A stretch of 64,000 nucleotides of DNA from Rhynchopus euleeides (lineage: Eukaryota > Euglenozoa > Diplonemea > Diplonemida > Diplonemidae): the NCBI GenBank assembly GCA_963210315.1, contig OY723286.1:1116001-1180000 (forward strand). Direction: 5' to 3'. A program made the position numbers and the translations under genes. The notes under the pieces were generated by a model. The model saw only the letters and a program-made list of their open reading frames with translations. It was not told where the DNA came from and ran no database searches. Position 1 is the stretch's first letter; every line of letters begins with the position of its first letter. Below are positions 49,963 through 61,827 of the stretch, piece after piece.

Positions 49963-51510
49963 TAGGGGGGGTCATATGCTGTTAACAAAGGGTGGTTTTT
50001 CAAGATACCCCCCCAGAGCCCCTGAGGGCCTATCTGACCCCCAACCCCACCCCAAAACCCCCTAAAAACATATCCTGGGGCATTTGCAACACCATTTCTA
50101 CCATTCCAGGCCGTTTTTTTGGGGTGTCAAAAAGTGGTACACCCTTTTGTACCTCGCATGCCTCGTACACAACGTGCCGGGAAGGCGTCTGATGCGTGTG
50201 CTCAACTTTTTATTGGTAAGTGCATGAGCTTGCCCTCGGATGTGTGCGGGGTGTCTATGGAGGATCTTCACCGGCTCAGGGCACGCTGGGTGGGCACCAA
50301 GAGATGTTCCGATGCAGCTTTTGCAATGGCAATGGGGATCAATGTTTTACGCGAGGCAATGGACGCAGGGGAGCTCAGCATCCCAGGATCCAACGCGCTC
50401 GAAACTCTCTTCAGTGACGAGACACTCCCCTGCCTGGTCGCCTCCAGAGTTGTGTACAGCTTCCTTCCTTCGGCGTTTGCCATCTTGAAGGGAGGTCGAA
50501 AAACTATAAGTGAGCAATCGGTGAAGGCTGGCCGGGAGCGCTTTGGGGAGGTGTCGCAGCTCTTGCAGGATCTAAAACGTACGTTCTCTCTCGCTACCCT
50601 ACCAGACTGGGCGAAGTGCGAGAGTGTCCAGGATGCTTGGTCAAGGGATGCGGCTCGGCTCATACGCAAAGGGGCAGCCGCCATGATGGAGAAGTGGGAC
50701 CGCTTCATTGCAAAAGACGACTACCTCGACAGCAGCGATGAGGAGGACGAATCACAGGCCAGCGTACAAGGAGACAATGAGTCTGAGATCAGTGATGCGA
50801 GCGATGGCAGCGATGACAGCAATGGCAGGTCAGCTGCTCCTATCAGCAACGACTACACCGAGTCGCTGATGGCTTCGGGTGCGAGCATTCTGGGTCGGCT
50901 GAGAGGCATCAACCCCGCTCGTGCTGCTGCAATTACGCAACACAAGCATAACGCACACCCGCTCCGGCAACTGGGTGTCAGCACACTCCCCACAGAGGAA
51001 GAGGTCGAAGAGGCAAAGCGTTTGGCGGGACCCACGCCACCCGCCGCAGAAGAGTGGGCACGAGTACACAAGACAAAACGACATGAGCAGCTGCGAACGG
51101 CACTCCAGAAGCGCTCTCGAGAATCGTTGCGCGACGAGCTCGCTGAGCATGGTGTCCCTCACGCGAGCGCAATGCTCAAGCCGGAATGCGTAGCCACACT
51201 CACAGATGTGCTCTACAAGGCCCCACAGGTGTCGACTCCACCGAGCGGGCGCCCTGAGAAGCGACGTGCGGTGTCTGCATCATAATCTTTGTTTGACGAG
51301 GCATGCGAGGTACAAAAGGGTGTACCACTTTTTGACACCCCAAAAAAACGGCCTGGAATGGTAGAAATGGTGTTGCAAATGCCCCAGGATATGTTTTTAG
51401 GGGGTTTTGGGGTGGGGTTGGGGGTCAGATAGGCCCTCAGGGGCTCTGGGGGGGTATCTTGAAAAACCACCCTTTGTTAACACCTTTTGGGAGGGGTCTG
51501 ACCCCCCCTA
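49963..51510 (+). mobile_element. Poly-G-bounded TIR element, long type, with one gene
   Basis: 1548 bp from TAGGGGGGGTCATATG to TCTGACCCCCCCTA. Inverted repeats of ~204 and ~215 bp (49963-50166, 51296-51510) match almost perfectly, the right one having an extra ~11 bp near its tip. Internal motifs of the repeat include GTTAACAAAGGGTGGTTTTT, GGGGCATTTGCAACACC and GTGGTACACCCTTTTGTACC. The flanks on the plus strand are 15 G (49948-49962) and 17 G (51511-51527). The interior is filled by a single ORF. Confidence 0.9.
50158..51285 (+). CDS. Unrecognised 375-residue protein encoded by the poly-G-bounded element
   Basis: I do not recognise this protein. It begins at the ATG in CTCGCATGCCTCGT, which lies inside the left inverted repeat, and stops 10 bp before the right one, so it is the only gene of the element. 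The N-terminal ~190 residues are predicted helical with a hydrophobic segment (LVASRVVYSFLPSAFAIL); residues ~195-235 are an acidic Ser/Asp/Glu stretch (DSSDEEDESQ, NESEISDASDGSDD). The C-terminal ~130 residues are helical and charged, with SRESLRDELAEHG resembling a SAP-type DNA-binding helix only weakly, then a basic end (RPEKRRAVSA). No DDE/RNase H fold, HUH or tyrosine-recombinase motif is obvious to me. By position it should be the element's mobility protein or a captured cargo gene. GTAAGT at 50215 could be a 5' splice site, which would change the N-terminus. Confidence 0.7.
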   Translation: MPRTQRAGKASDACAQLFIGKCMSLPSDVCGVSMEDLHRLRARWVGTKRCSDAAFAMAMGINVLREAMDAGELSIPGSNALETLFSDETLPCLVASRVVYSFLPSAFAILKGGRKTISEQSVKAGRERFGEVSQLLQDLKRTFSLATLPDWAKCESVQDAWSRDAARLIRKGAAAMMEKWDRFIAKDDYLDSSDEEDESQASVQGDNESEISDASDGSDDSNGRSAAPISNDYTESLMASGASILGRLRGINPARAAAITQHKHNAHPLRQLGVSTLPTEEEVEEAKRLAGPTPPAAEEWARVHKTKRHEQLRTALQKRSRESLRDELAEHGVPHASAMLKPECVATLTDVLYKAPQVSTPPSGRPEKRRAVSAS

Positions 51511-51527
51511 GGGGGGGGGGGGGGGGG

Positions 51528-52695
51528 AAAGCGCGTCAAAGATAATTCTGCCCTGCGTATCTCTCTCATTCACCCCCACCCCCCCCCCCCACCCCATCAC
51601 AAAATGGTACAATTTGGAAGAAAAACACTAAACGACGGCAAAAAAGTGAAACTCCGCTGGTTGTGCCAAGGCCCCGTCACACAAGAACCCTTATCACGGG
51701 AGGAGCTCAGCAGCCCCAGTGTGGGGGTCCTACAGAGTACAGAGGAGGGTCATTTTTTTTTGCCACGCTTGCCTTGTTCTTGGAAGAGGGGGGGGGTAGG
51801 GGGAGGAGGATACCGCGAAAGGAGAGGGAATCCTGTTGGTGGGGGGAGGGGCGTGTTGTTCTTATTGGCTTGTTGGAGGGACAGAAGTAGAACCAGAGAG
51901 ATAAAAAAAAGGAGATGGGAAAAAACACATGGGTTGGACGGGGGGGTGAGGGTAGGGCTTAAGCGTGGAAGCCGGGCTATTCCACGAAACGCGAAGGGAT
52001 GGATGGGGGGGGGGGGTAAGGGGGGGGGGGTATTGACGTCGCGATTCCACTCGTGGGGGGTGATGGGGTGTGGGTGTGTGGTGGAGTTCCCTCACAACAC
52101 TCGCAAGGTGCGGTGGGCCATATGGCTTGCAGAGGCTCTACTAAATGATGTGGCCCACACACACGCCCACTCACTCACAGAGAAGGAGCAGGATCAGCTG
52201 GCTCTTGAGGACTCCTAGCGATGATGGCAGAAAGCAGGTGGGGTAAACAACGCCTTCTCCCGAAGAGAGTCTGTGCGATGCTGGCCATCTGCACGGGCTC
52301 GTGATCCACCATGCTGAGCTGCCAAGACATGGCTCGTGGTGGTGACCAACGGGGGGGTGAGGGTGGCCGTGTTGTTGGGAGTGGAAAAGGATGGTCTCTC
52401 TCAGAGGGGGGGGGTTGTCCGGCGCAGTCAAGAAGTAATGAAAATCTTGACTGAACAACGCTCACGACGGGGGGGGTGGAGTAGGAAGAAGAAAAAGAGG
52501 GGGGGTGCATGCAGAGAGAGGGAATGCATCAAGGCCGACTCCTCTTTCACTCGTTGGGGGGTGGTGATGGTGGTGGGATGGGACATGAGTTCACCTTTCG
52601 GCAAGTACAGTTCAGGAGGGGGGGGTGGGTTGTGGGGGGGGGGGGGTAGGGAGCTGGGTCGGGTATAGAGGGGAGGGGGGTGCAGTGATCGTGGT
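51528..52695. other. G-rich gene-free spacer
   Basis: Many G runs (for example about 52006-52030 and 52636-52647) and a C-rich tract near 51571-51592. Open frames here are Gly/Arg-rich translations of G runs and are not credible genes. Confidence 0.55.
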
Positions 52696-52711
52696 GGGGG
52701 GGGGGGGGGGG

Positions 52712-53863
52712 TAGGGGGGGTCAAATGGGGGTGACAAACACGATTTTTCAAAAAACCGGCGCAGAGGCCCCAAAGCCCCCGTAAACCCTCCAAACCCCCC
52801 CAGATCGGTCCGGAAACCCATCGAACCCCACTTTTCCACCATTCCGGGCACCTCAGGTGCCCGAATTGGGATACCTAAATTTTGTGCCACCGTTTGGTAC
52901 CGGACAGTGCCACTGTGTGGGAGGTTGGAAAAGAAAATGCCCCAACACACCACATCTGAGGGTTGCAATGCATGTTGCTTGCCAACCACGTCATCCGGTG
53001 GGTGTCAGGCGCTATGTAGGTGGCATTAGCCAGGTCTTCGATGTGTTCTGGCTTGTATATGTACCTCCCTGCCTGCGGCACAGGCACTGCCTTTGTCCCC
53101 CACACCAGCCACAGAGAGCGTATTGTACTCGGTCCACGGTTGCTGATTCATTGTGATGCGTTGTATCCTCGAGTGAACGTCACACACTAGTGGCACCACC
53201 ACCCGCCATCCGAGAGCTGTATTGACTTTGCGCCCTTCCGTTGCATTCACCTCGCCACGCATATTGCACCGTTCAGTACCAGTGCTCTTGGGCCAGGCAA
53301 AGTAGACCGCAGCAACTACCAATTCTGGCACAATGGGTACCACGACAGCGCACTTCGTGTGTTCCCGGAATGTACAGCTCGTGTTGCAACAGTCGTTGTC
53401 AACACATCCCGGTTGTGGAGCACTGCTGCACAGGAATCACACGACCATCTGGACTTGTTCCGTACCTACAGGCAGCCTCCCGGTGCATGGTGGCAGGGAG
53501 GTACATATACAAGCCAGAACTCATCGAAGACCTGGCTAATGCCACCTACATAGCGCCTGACACCCACCGGATGACGTGGTTGGCAAGCAACATGCATTGC
53601 AACCCTCAGATGTGGTGTGTTGGGGCATTTTCTTTTCCAACCTCCCACACAGTGGCACTGTCCGGTACCAAACGGTGGCACAAAATTTAGGTACCCCAAT
53701 TCGGGCACCTGAGGTGCCCGGAATGGTGGAAAAGTGGGGTTCGATGGGTTTCCGGACCGATCTGGGGGGGTTTGGAGGGTTTACGGGGGCTTTGGGGCCT
53801 CTGCGCCGGTTTTTTGAAAAATCGTGTTTGTCCACGTAAAAGGGTGGCATTTGACCCCCCCTA
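52712..53863 (-). mobile_element. Poly-G-bounded TIR element, short type, copy 2 (opposite orientation)
   Basis: 1152 bp, the reverse complement of the copy at 48018-49168 with scattered substitutions. The end carrying GCCACCCTTTTACGTGGACA, left in copy 1, is on the right here. The flanks are 16 G (52696-52711) and 13 G (53864-53876) on the plus strand, so flank polarity does not follow element orientation. Confidence 0.9.
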
Positions 53864-53876
53864 GGGGGGGGGGGGG

Positions 53877-56800
53877 ATGTGTGTGTGTGTGTGGTTGTGT
53901 TGAGTGCATTTATTTTGGTTTGCATTCGATTTTTTTGAGGCTGAGGCATCTCCCTCCTCCTCTGAAAGGTATTTGCATTTTTTTGGTGTCGGGAAGAACA
54001 AATGCTACAAAAGGATAAAGCCCACCGCGGGGTATTTAGCCCAGTCGAGTGGGACAGTAAGGTAAAGAAGATCCAACATCGAATCCAAATGGGGCATTCA
54101 CTTTGTGCCAAACTGTACAATTTGTGCGGGGCACAAAGTTGCTGGCAGAGTCATCTCCCGCGGGGCTGTTGTGCGCCGGAGAGTGTAACTCGTGAGAGTG
54201 ATGTACGTCATTAGACAACTAACGTGACACTGCTTTCAGCGGACCGCCCTCGCAAGCTGATACCACTTAGGCGTGCACGGCGGAAGGTTGAACCGAGTCT
54301 TGCATATTTTATTGGCCAGGTCTGTCGATTCAGGACACGTCACAAAACAAACAAATCGGCACGCATTTGTAATGCGTGAGAGAGGTTTTTTCGTCACAAA
54401 AAAATCGTTCAAAACAAAAGGGAAAATATAAACTGAACTGAAAATATGACTGGGGTAAACACACTCACCCTAAAACAACAACAGAACCCTGGCTGGATGA
54501 ATAGCCTGGCGGAAAGCTAAAGGGGGTGGGGGTATGGGAACTGCGCAGTAAATACATTTTGAGCCCATTGCAGCAGGCAGCGGAAGCAAAGAAGATTTAG
54601 GTTATTCGCCACCGTGCGCACAAGCGGAAGAAAATATCAGGCTGTGACGAACACCGCTCCATACAGTGACGTCTGACAGCAAAGGATGCAACCAAATCAC
54701 TAAGCGCAGTACCACGGGGAGGGACGCTGTGCGTGCAGTGGTGCCTCACCATCGTCCCGCGTCCCCTGCTCTACAACACACACACACACCACACGCGCGC
54801 GCGTGGTCTCTCTCCCTCTCTCTACCACCCCCCCTTCGATATTTCGAAAACGTAACACTAACATAACCCAAACTTGAACTCAACTTTGGATGACGGGGCG
54901 GAGTGGGGGGGGGGGGGAGAGACGGGGGGGGGGGACTCCGTGGACAAATCCGACAACTTACCTCACTGTACAAAAATGCAAATAACGCGCGCGTGTCGGA
55001 CCAGCGTTTGAGGTCCGGGACCCGGCAACAGGGGAGAGGTCATGAGAACAGGTGGAGAGGTGGGGTTCACCCTGGAGGAAAAAGGCGGCAGCAAGGAGGC
55101 AACGGATTTGTGTTTGATCATCAGAAACTTGCCCGTCGGGTGGAGGGGATGCTCTTGACAAACTAATAAGGAACTATTTTTTCCAAACGAGTTATTTCGC
55201 CGTGCCTCTTGCAACCCTCCCGTGTGGAGGGTCGCTTTTTTTCTGAGGTATTTTTGCCTATATTCCACTGCGTGGGTGGGTGGGATGAAAATGCGGCACG
55301 CCACAGCTCACACCCAAGCTTTTTTTTGGTATTTTCGGATTCATCCGCCTGCATTCGCGAGGTGGTGGGGGATGGGGGGGTGTGGGAGATAAAAACAACA
55401 TCACATCATGAGGTTCAACCGGTTCTCTCGTAGTGTTTGGCGTGAGCCTTGTGGCGGACAGAGGATACGAGAAACGACATATAACGTGCCTGGCACTGGA
55501 GAACACAAATCGACCGGGTGTGGATGTGTGGGGAGAAGATGCAATGTGAACTAGGACCGACCGTCTCTGGGAGCCAGACTGGCGCCGTTGAATGTGTACT
55601 TCATCATGAGATCATTGAGAACGAGATGGTGACCTGTGGCGATCACCTCGTCACATGACTCGCACCCCACAGAGCCAGTTTTGAAGTCAAGAAATACCGG
55701 GCCACAGCCACGAGTATCATGTGGCGAGTGCATCGTACAGCAAGAAGCCCCAGCCACGTTCCGCATAAGGTCTTGGCAGCGATTGCACCCTCTAACACAA
55801 CCCACCGCAGAGGTGCAAAAATGTCATGTTACGGGGCATCTGCAGTGCCAAGACCACCAAAGAAGAAGCATGGCTAGCAAGGACAACAACACAGCACTGG
55901 CACCCGCCACGTTGCATGGTGTTGCCAAAAGGTGTTGTAGACGGTGATGCTGCCCTTCTTCTTCTTCGTCTTCTCACGGTCTTTTTGGGCCATCACGAAA
56001 ACCATAAGCCTCGATGATGCACTGGGATTTGCTCTGCCACAAATCTGTGCACATTGTACGAGGTCGGGATGGTGGCCCCGGTCAGTGGCGGTGGGCGTCG
56101 GGATCAGTTACACACAAGGAGATTAGTTTTACGTCTTGCCGAAAATAACAGTAACAAATAGGAGAATATTGGGGGGGGGGGGTGGGTGGGGGCATTTGTA
56201 GAAGTGAGGCTGTGGGGGGTGGGGGTGGGGTAGGGAAAGACGCGTGTGTTGTTATGACTTACGTTTTTTTCCGTTCGTTTCTTGTTAAAGACAGCAGCAG
56301 CAAAAAGACAGCGAGAGTGGGGGAAGGGGGGGGGGGTCAGGGGAAGAAGATAACAAGATACGGAGGCCTCCTCCGAGCCGCCTCCAGACCCACCAGGGGA
56401 GGGCGGACTGTTTGCAGCGATGCCACACGAGTTGTCAAGAGTTAAGCTGTCTTGCCATCCTTGTGCTTGCAGCGCAAACTCTCACAAAGCTACAGGATCC
56501 GGGCTACGACACTGCAGCCTACAGATTCCTGTCCTTCGCATCCGGTGCTCAAAAAAAAGGTGTGACAACCCCGCAAACCCCCATGATTCTTGACATACAT
56601 CGCCACATCGAGACGAGGTGACTGGGCTGTCCAGAGACACGATTGCGATGATGTACGCACACATTGGCCATTCACGCATTTGACAGAAGGTGTTGTTCAT
56701 TTTGACACCGAGTGAAGGCGCGATCCGTTCCACGGGTATTGTGGTATATTCCCTAGCTGCTGACCCACCAGACGCTGCGCGCACAACGGACACCGAACCA

Positions 56801-57771
56801 CATGGCTTGATGGATTGGCGTTGATCGACTCGGAGCATCGAGCAGGCGAGAAAAAATGCGATAACCGGTTTGCGCTTTCTGTTTGGCGTGTATTCCTAAA
56901 AACCCCTCCCCCTCGAATGACACGCCATGCGGACACCCTGGCTAAACAGAAGAAAGCTGCTGGAGCCAGAGCACACACCACAGGTCCACCAGAGGCACAA
57001 TGCGTAGTATGCCTAACATAGGCACAAACCGACCATCGCCCAGGCACACAGGGCTGCCAGAAGGCAGCTGTGTGAGGGGGACGGAGGGGGCGCGATTTGC
57101 CAATAGAACGCACCGCTGTGCCTGTGCCCAACCACGCCACGGCAAGCAATCAGAACCTGCCATCAGGGCAGCTCCGGTGTGGGCATCGTGTAGTGATAGG
57201 TGATAGGGCACCTCTGACGAGCTGTCTCGAACGGGATGCGGTCAAACAGGGAATGGGGGGGGGGAGTGGAGGATCAGTTCGTTGAGCGGGAAACAAAGCT
57301 GTGCACACTGCGGATGGCAGAGGCCCCAACCCCCTCCCGACACACACTGCCGGCTGCACCCTGCCTCCCCCCCCCATCCTTTGTTTTGTGCCCTCCGGCA
57401 CCGGAGTGGGGGTATGGGGGAGAGAATGGGGAAAAGGGGACCTGCGCTGTGGTCTGGTGTATTTTTTTTGGCTTGTCTCCACGCGGCCCCGTGCGGCACA
57501 ACCACACAACACCACACCACACATCACATCATGGTTTATGGGAGATTTTGTCTTTTTACTGACGCTGTGCTGTATTCAAAATCAATATTCTGTTCGGTTC
57601 TTTTATGTTTGGCTTTGTTGAAGTTTGGTATTGGCGTTTGCTTCTGCTGGCAGCGTAATTTTTTTTGTCGCTGTTGACCCCGGCAGGGATTTCACTGGTC
57701 TTCCAGGGGGGTCCACAGCCAGGAAGATTTTTTTAAACTGCCAGGATTTTTTTTTCGCGCAGGCGAGGCGC
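53877..57771. other. Gene-free tract
   Basis: Mostly unique-looking DNA with G runs, short open frames and CA/GT microsatellites. A Cys-rich 84-codon frame at 55551-55805 (minus) and a ~118-codon frame at 56482-56838 (minus) are the least random-looking, but neither has an identifiable domain or splice support. Confidence 0.45.
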
Positions 57772-57804
57772 GCCCTCCGGGCGCGCTTCGCGCGCCCGGA
57801 GGGC
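57772..57804. repeat. Perfect 15-bp GC hairpin with 3-nt loop
   Basis: GCCCTCCGGGCGCGC, loop TTC, then GCGCGCCCGGAGGGC. It follows an AT-rich TTTTTTTT stretch; its purpose is unknown. Confidence 0.95.
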
Positions 57805-58087
57805 ACGTACATACCACAAATCACAAACCCGCACCCCTACAGTCATACCTGAAGCTTATTCTGACAAAAAGCGGCCAAAAACCCGGTATTTGTACTCAGT
57901 TTTTTCTTGGTTTTCGTGACCTGTTTCACCCCATTTTTTGGGCCGTGCGCACCGCAGGTGACCCGAAAAACCCCGAAAACGGCATGTTCCGGAACATTGG
58001 AACGGTTGGTGGGAATATGCAGTTTGACCCCGGAGAAGAGAGTGGTGCACCCTTAGAGGTGGTCCAGAGAATGCAAAGAGGTCCACA

Positions 58088-58262
58088 GGGGGGGTCTGGG
58101 GGGCGGAGCCCCCCAGCCGCCGGAGGCCACGGTAGCGAACACCTGTTCCTTGTGGGGTACAGATTCTGTGGTGAGTAGGGTGCGTCCTCCTGAGGGCGGT
58201 CTCTGGATTCCATGACCTGATGTGATCCGAAAGGGCTTGGTCGACAGGCATACGTCACGCGA
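58088..58262 (+). repeat. Dispersed GC-rich element, copy 3
   Basis: Carries the core seen at 36883 and 37096 (TGGGGGGCGGAGCCCCCCAG, CCGCCGGAGGCCACGGTAG). It then continues with CTGTTCCTTG, GTACAGATT, GCGTCCTCCTGAGG and GATGTGA-type blocks in the same order as 36883-37083. Confidence 0.8.
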
Positions 58263-60863
58263 GGGGGTTGTCCAGGTCTCATTATTCTTTCGCACGATTT
58301 TTTTCTCTGGACGAGACCCAAAAAGTGTGGTTTGTGTCTGCATTGGCATCTTCCTGCGGAGGCGAGGTGTGGGTGTGTGGAGTGTGGGTCGCTGCGCACC
58401 TACCCACCTTATCCCTGCCCCATCCCGCCTCCCCCGCACCACAAATAGTGCAGGAAGAAAATCTTCCTGGGTGGCCGGGCTTTTTTGTTTTTTTTGATAA
58501 TTTTTACCCCAAAATCTTCCCAGTGAAATCGCTGGACCCCGGCACAGCGGGGGTTTTTCAGCTGCTGGGGGTTGGGGAGGGAATGAACTGTCTTCCCTTC
58601 CCCACCCCCCCCCCACACCCCCACCTAGCCTATCACAGGCTTTTGAGGGTGAATCGAGGAACGGGATTCGGATGAGGGGCAGGCTACACGCGCATCACCC
58701 CCTGCTCCATCCGAACCTCCTTCTTCTTTTTTTTGGGAGGAGTTGCAACAGCCCACAAACCCTTTCAGGGATGCGGGCACCTTTTCCTCCATGCATCTGC
58801 CTTGCCTTATCGACGCACTTTTTACCTGTATTTCTGTGTCTGAGAAATTGCCCGAAACGAAACAGACGGTTGGAAGGAACAAGGGAGATGGGAGGAGGAA
58901 ACCAGAGAAATCGGGGGTGGGGGGGTGGGGGATCCGGTATTTCTCTGAAAAATATTTTGAGCACGAGGAGTGACTTCAACACACTTTCATTACACTGGTG
59001 GGGTGGGGGGGGGTGGGTGATGGGACAAGGCGCCCTGTATTTGTAGAACTAAACTCTGTCCCGCAAAAACATGTCCCGCAGTCTTCTGCAGGGCATGTGA
59101 TTACTCTCGGAGCATCCGTTGCGAGGGTCAGTCGAGCCAAAGAAAGCGGGGTGAGCAGCGGGATCACCCAATGAGGAGTCAGTTAACAACGAATCACCAG
59201 CGATAGCCCGCAGGCAGCGCTTGTTATTGAAGGCCCTGTGATCTGGAGGGCGGGCGTGTTCCTGTTCTTGGTTTGTTTATTTCAATACACTACACTGTGC
59301 GTCGCACACTGATTCCCACTGGTCTCTTCTGCTAGGCTAACAAGCAAAAAAAACCAGCAAGCAATGCAAAAAAAATACGCTGCTGCCTCAGGAGGCCATA
59401 TGCTCTGGTGATAAACTGTGCCAGCATTGGAAACCATTTTCGAACGATTTTTGAACCATTCAAGTTTGAACGGCTGGACGGTTTTTTTGCCGTCAGTTTT
59501 ACCCCTTACTGCCCTGGAGGCCGCTGTGAGGAGTTTTCCTGCGCATCAAAGGGCGAATCCGCGCAATTTTGCGGGATTTCGAAGTGTTTAGATGCCGGCG
59601 AACAACTGCGACCTGCCGTTAAAACGAGCAGGCAGTGGGCACGTTTGCAAGGTATTTTTTTTTGCCATTCCAGGGCAGAGGTTCATGCGGTTTGTGATCA
59701 CAGCTCGCGGTTGGTGGTGGGGGGATTGGGTTAGGGGTGGGGGTGGGTGGGGGCGTCTTATATGAGAGCTCTATCCCACAGAGGAAATCCCCATTCATTA
59801 CTGCACGCATTTTGTCATTCGTGCACCCCCCCCCCTCCCCCATACTTCTTTCACACGCTTTTTTTGTTTGTTTTTTTTGTTGCGAAATTTGTGACAAAAG
59901 AAAAGAAACGGGAGGGGGGGGGGGGGAAAGCAAAGAAAAAAACGACAACGATGAACCACGCGATTTAAAAAAAATCCCCCACCTCCTCCCTGACCCCAGC
60001 CAACCACCACTCCCCGCACGGCCTGCATCTGAGTTGCGTAGATGCCGAAGAGCGCGGAGAGCAGGGATGGGGGAAGGGGCAGCTGCACGGGGAGGAGAGG
60101 GGAGAGGGAGAGGGGGGCGCTGACAATTGTGAGAAGAAAATGTGAGAACCCTGGGCTTCCTCACATTTCCTTTTCGAGCGTTTTCAAGACTTTTTCCTCC
60201 AGTATAAAAGTGGGGGAAAAATGTACCCAAAAAAAGCGCGCCGTTGTGAAGGGGCATCGCCCCCCCCCCCTCCCCCCTCCTGAACGATTTGATCGATTTC
60301 TGGCAGTGTTCGTAACATCCCCCCGGTTCGAGGAGCTGCTGTCCACTTTTGATGTCGACAATCCCGGAACAACCAGTGGGAGCCTCGGCGACTGCACAGA
60401 CCCGATCTGCTGCCCCTCCATTGTTTTTTTTCCCTTTTGCTCCAATGCGGGACAGTCCGAAAAGTGAGGGGGGTGCGGGCTGGGGGGCGGGGCGAACGAG
60501 GAGAGAGAGGGGGGAATGGGCTGCTCAGACACACTTGACTGGCGTGCTCCAACGAAGGAGAACTCGCGCATGCCGAGGAGAGTGTGGGTGGGGAAAACTT
60601 GGGGGAGAGAGAGGGGGGGTTTGCGGGGAGTGGTCATGGTGGTGGGTTGGGGGGGGGGGGGGGGGATGAGGTGGGGTGGGTGGGGAATGATATATATGTG
60701 CGGGTTGAGCCGCGTTGCCCCCCCCTTCCCCCCCCCCCCCTCCCGCCAATCAAGCAACGGCGCAATCGTATCTTCTTTCCGATGTTTATGTTTTGGCAGA
60801 CAAAATCGTCCTGTCCAGGGAGGGGGGGGGGGGGGGGGAACTGTCGGGAGAAGACAAAGTTTG
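58263..60863. other. Gene-free tract rich in G and C runs
   Basis: G runs (about 59006-59015, 59911-59927, 60648-60665, 60823-60838) and T runs dominate. No open frame is convincing on either strand. Confidence 0.5.
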
Positions 60864-60913
60864 TTGAGCACACACCTTCTGTCTCAAGGCTGTGTTGAGG
60901 CCCTGTGAAGTGG
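60864..60913. repeat. Short dispersed repeat, copy 2
   Basis: Matches 33521-33570 (CACACCTT, TCAAGGCTGTGTTGAGGC, CCTGTGAAGTGG). Downstream GTCGTACGAT, CCTTCG and GCGACTTCG words also occur after the partial copy at 41407-41437, so the repeat unit is longer than 50 bp. Confidence 0.75.
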
Positions 60914-61827
60914 CACGAAGGCAAATAGTGACCCTCAAGCTCCAGTCGTACGATATTTTTTTTCCTTCGCTTCGGTCGCGACTTCGCTCCACTTGGAACT
61001 CGCAAATAGAACCGCACACACACATGTGAATATTTGCGGGGGCAGTGGGGAATGGGGGACGCCACAATTGAGGACCATGCTCGCTTGGTGGCGTTCACCA
61101 CATGCAAAAGACAGACAGTCAGAATGGGAGGGATAATGTAGGGAGTGGCTGTCATGAACACAAAGGCAAGGTGTCGAGGCACAACCTATCTGTGCCCCCC
61201 CCCCTGCTGGATCGTGAAGCGGCAGAAATACAACACGAACAACAAAACCCGTAAAACTGCCGAAAAATTGTTCTGTTTGAGTGCAGACACGACTCTCCAC
61301 CATAATGCTACCACCAACCCTGCCCAATCTGATGAAGCGTGTGAGAGTGGGGGTTGCAATATCCAGCTGAAGGCACAGAAAAGCTTTACTAGTGTTGAGG
61401 GGATACACCGAACTTTCAAAATTGATCTCCATTCTGCTTGCCCCCCCCAGCAATTTTTCTTTTCCGTGGCTTTGAGAAGACAAGACAGAAGACAGGGCTG
61501 GAGGGGTGGAGTGGGGGATGCGCGCAGATGCATTTTTTTGTCTGCGTGCGGCACGTGTGTGCGCATCACACACACACACACACACACCCCACACAGAAAC
61601 GAAAAAAAATACGGGAATAGAAATGGAGAGAGTGGGGGGCAGGGATTGATCTCCTTGACGAAACCACACCCGACAGCGCGCACACCACCCCACCCACCCA
61701 CCCACCCTCACTCTCTGAATCAATATTGAAGCCAATACCCCCCCACCCCCCCCCCCCCCCAAGCCATTCTCCATTGGCCTAAATCACAAAAAACATCAAT
61801 TCCCCCCACCCCCCCCCCACTAATTCA
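60914..61827. other. 3' flank of the last gene, no gene seen
   Basis: Contains a (CA)n tract (about 61567-61589) and C runs (61739-61760). No gene is supported. Confidence 0.5.

Noticed and set aside
51604..52218. 204-codon ORF on the plus strand
   Set aside because: Mostly Gly/Arg from G runs with no domain, and no support from composition or context.
55551..55805. Cys-rich 84-codon frame on the minus strand
   Set aside because: The start is not ATG, there is no recognisable zinc pattern, and no splice partner could be found on either side.
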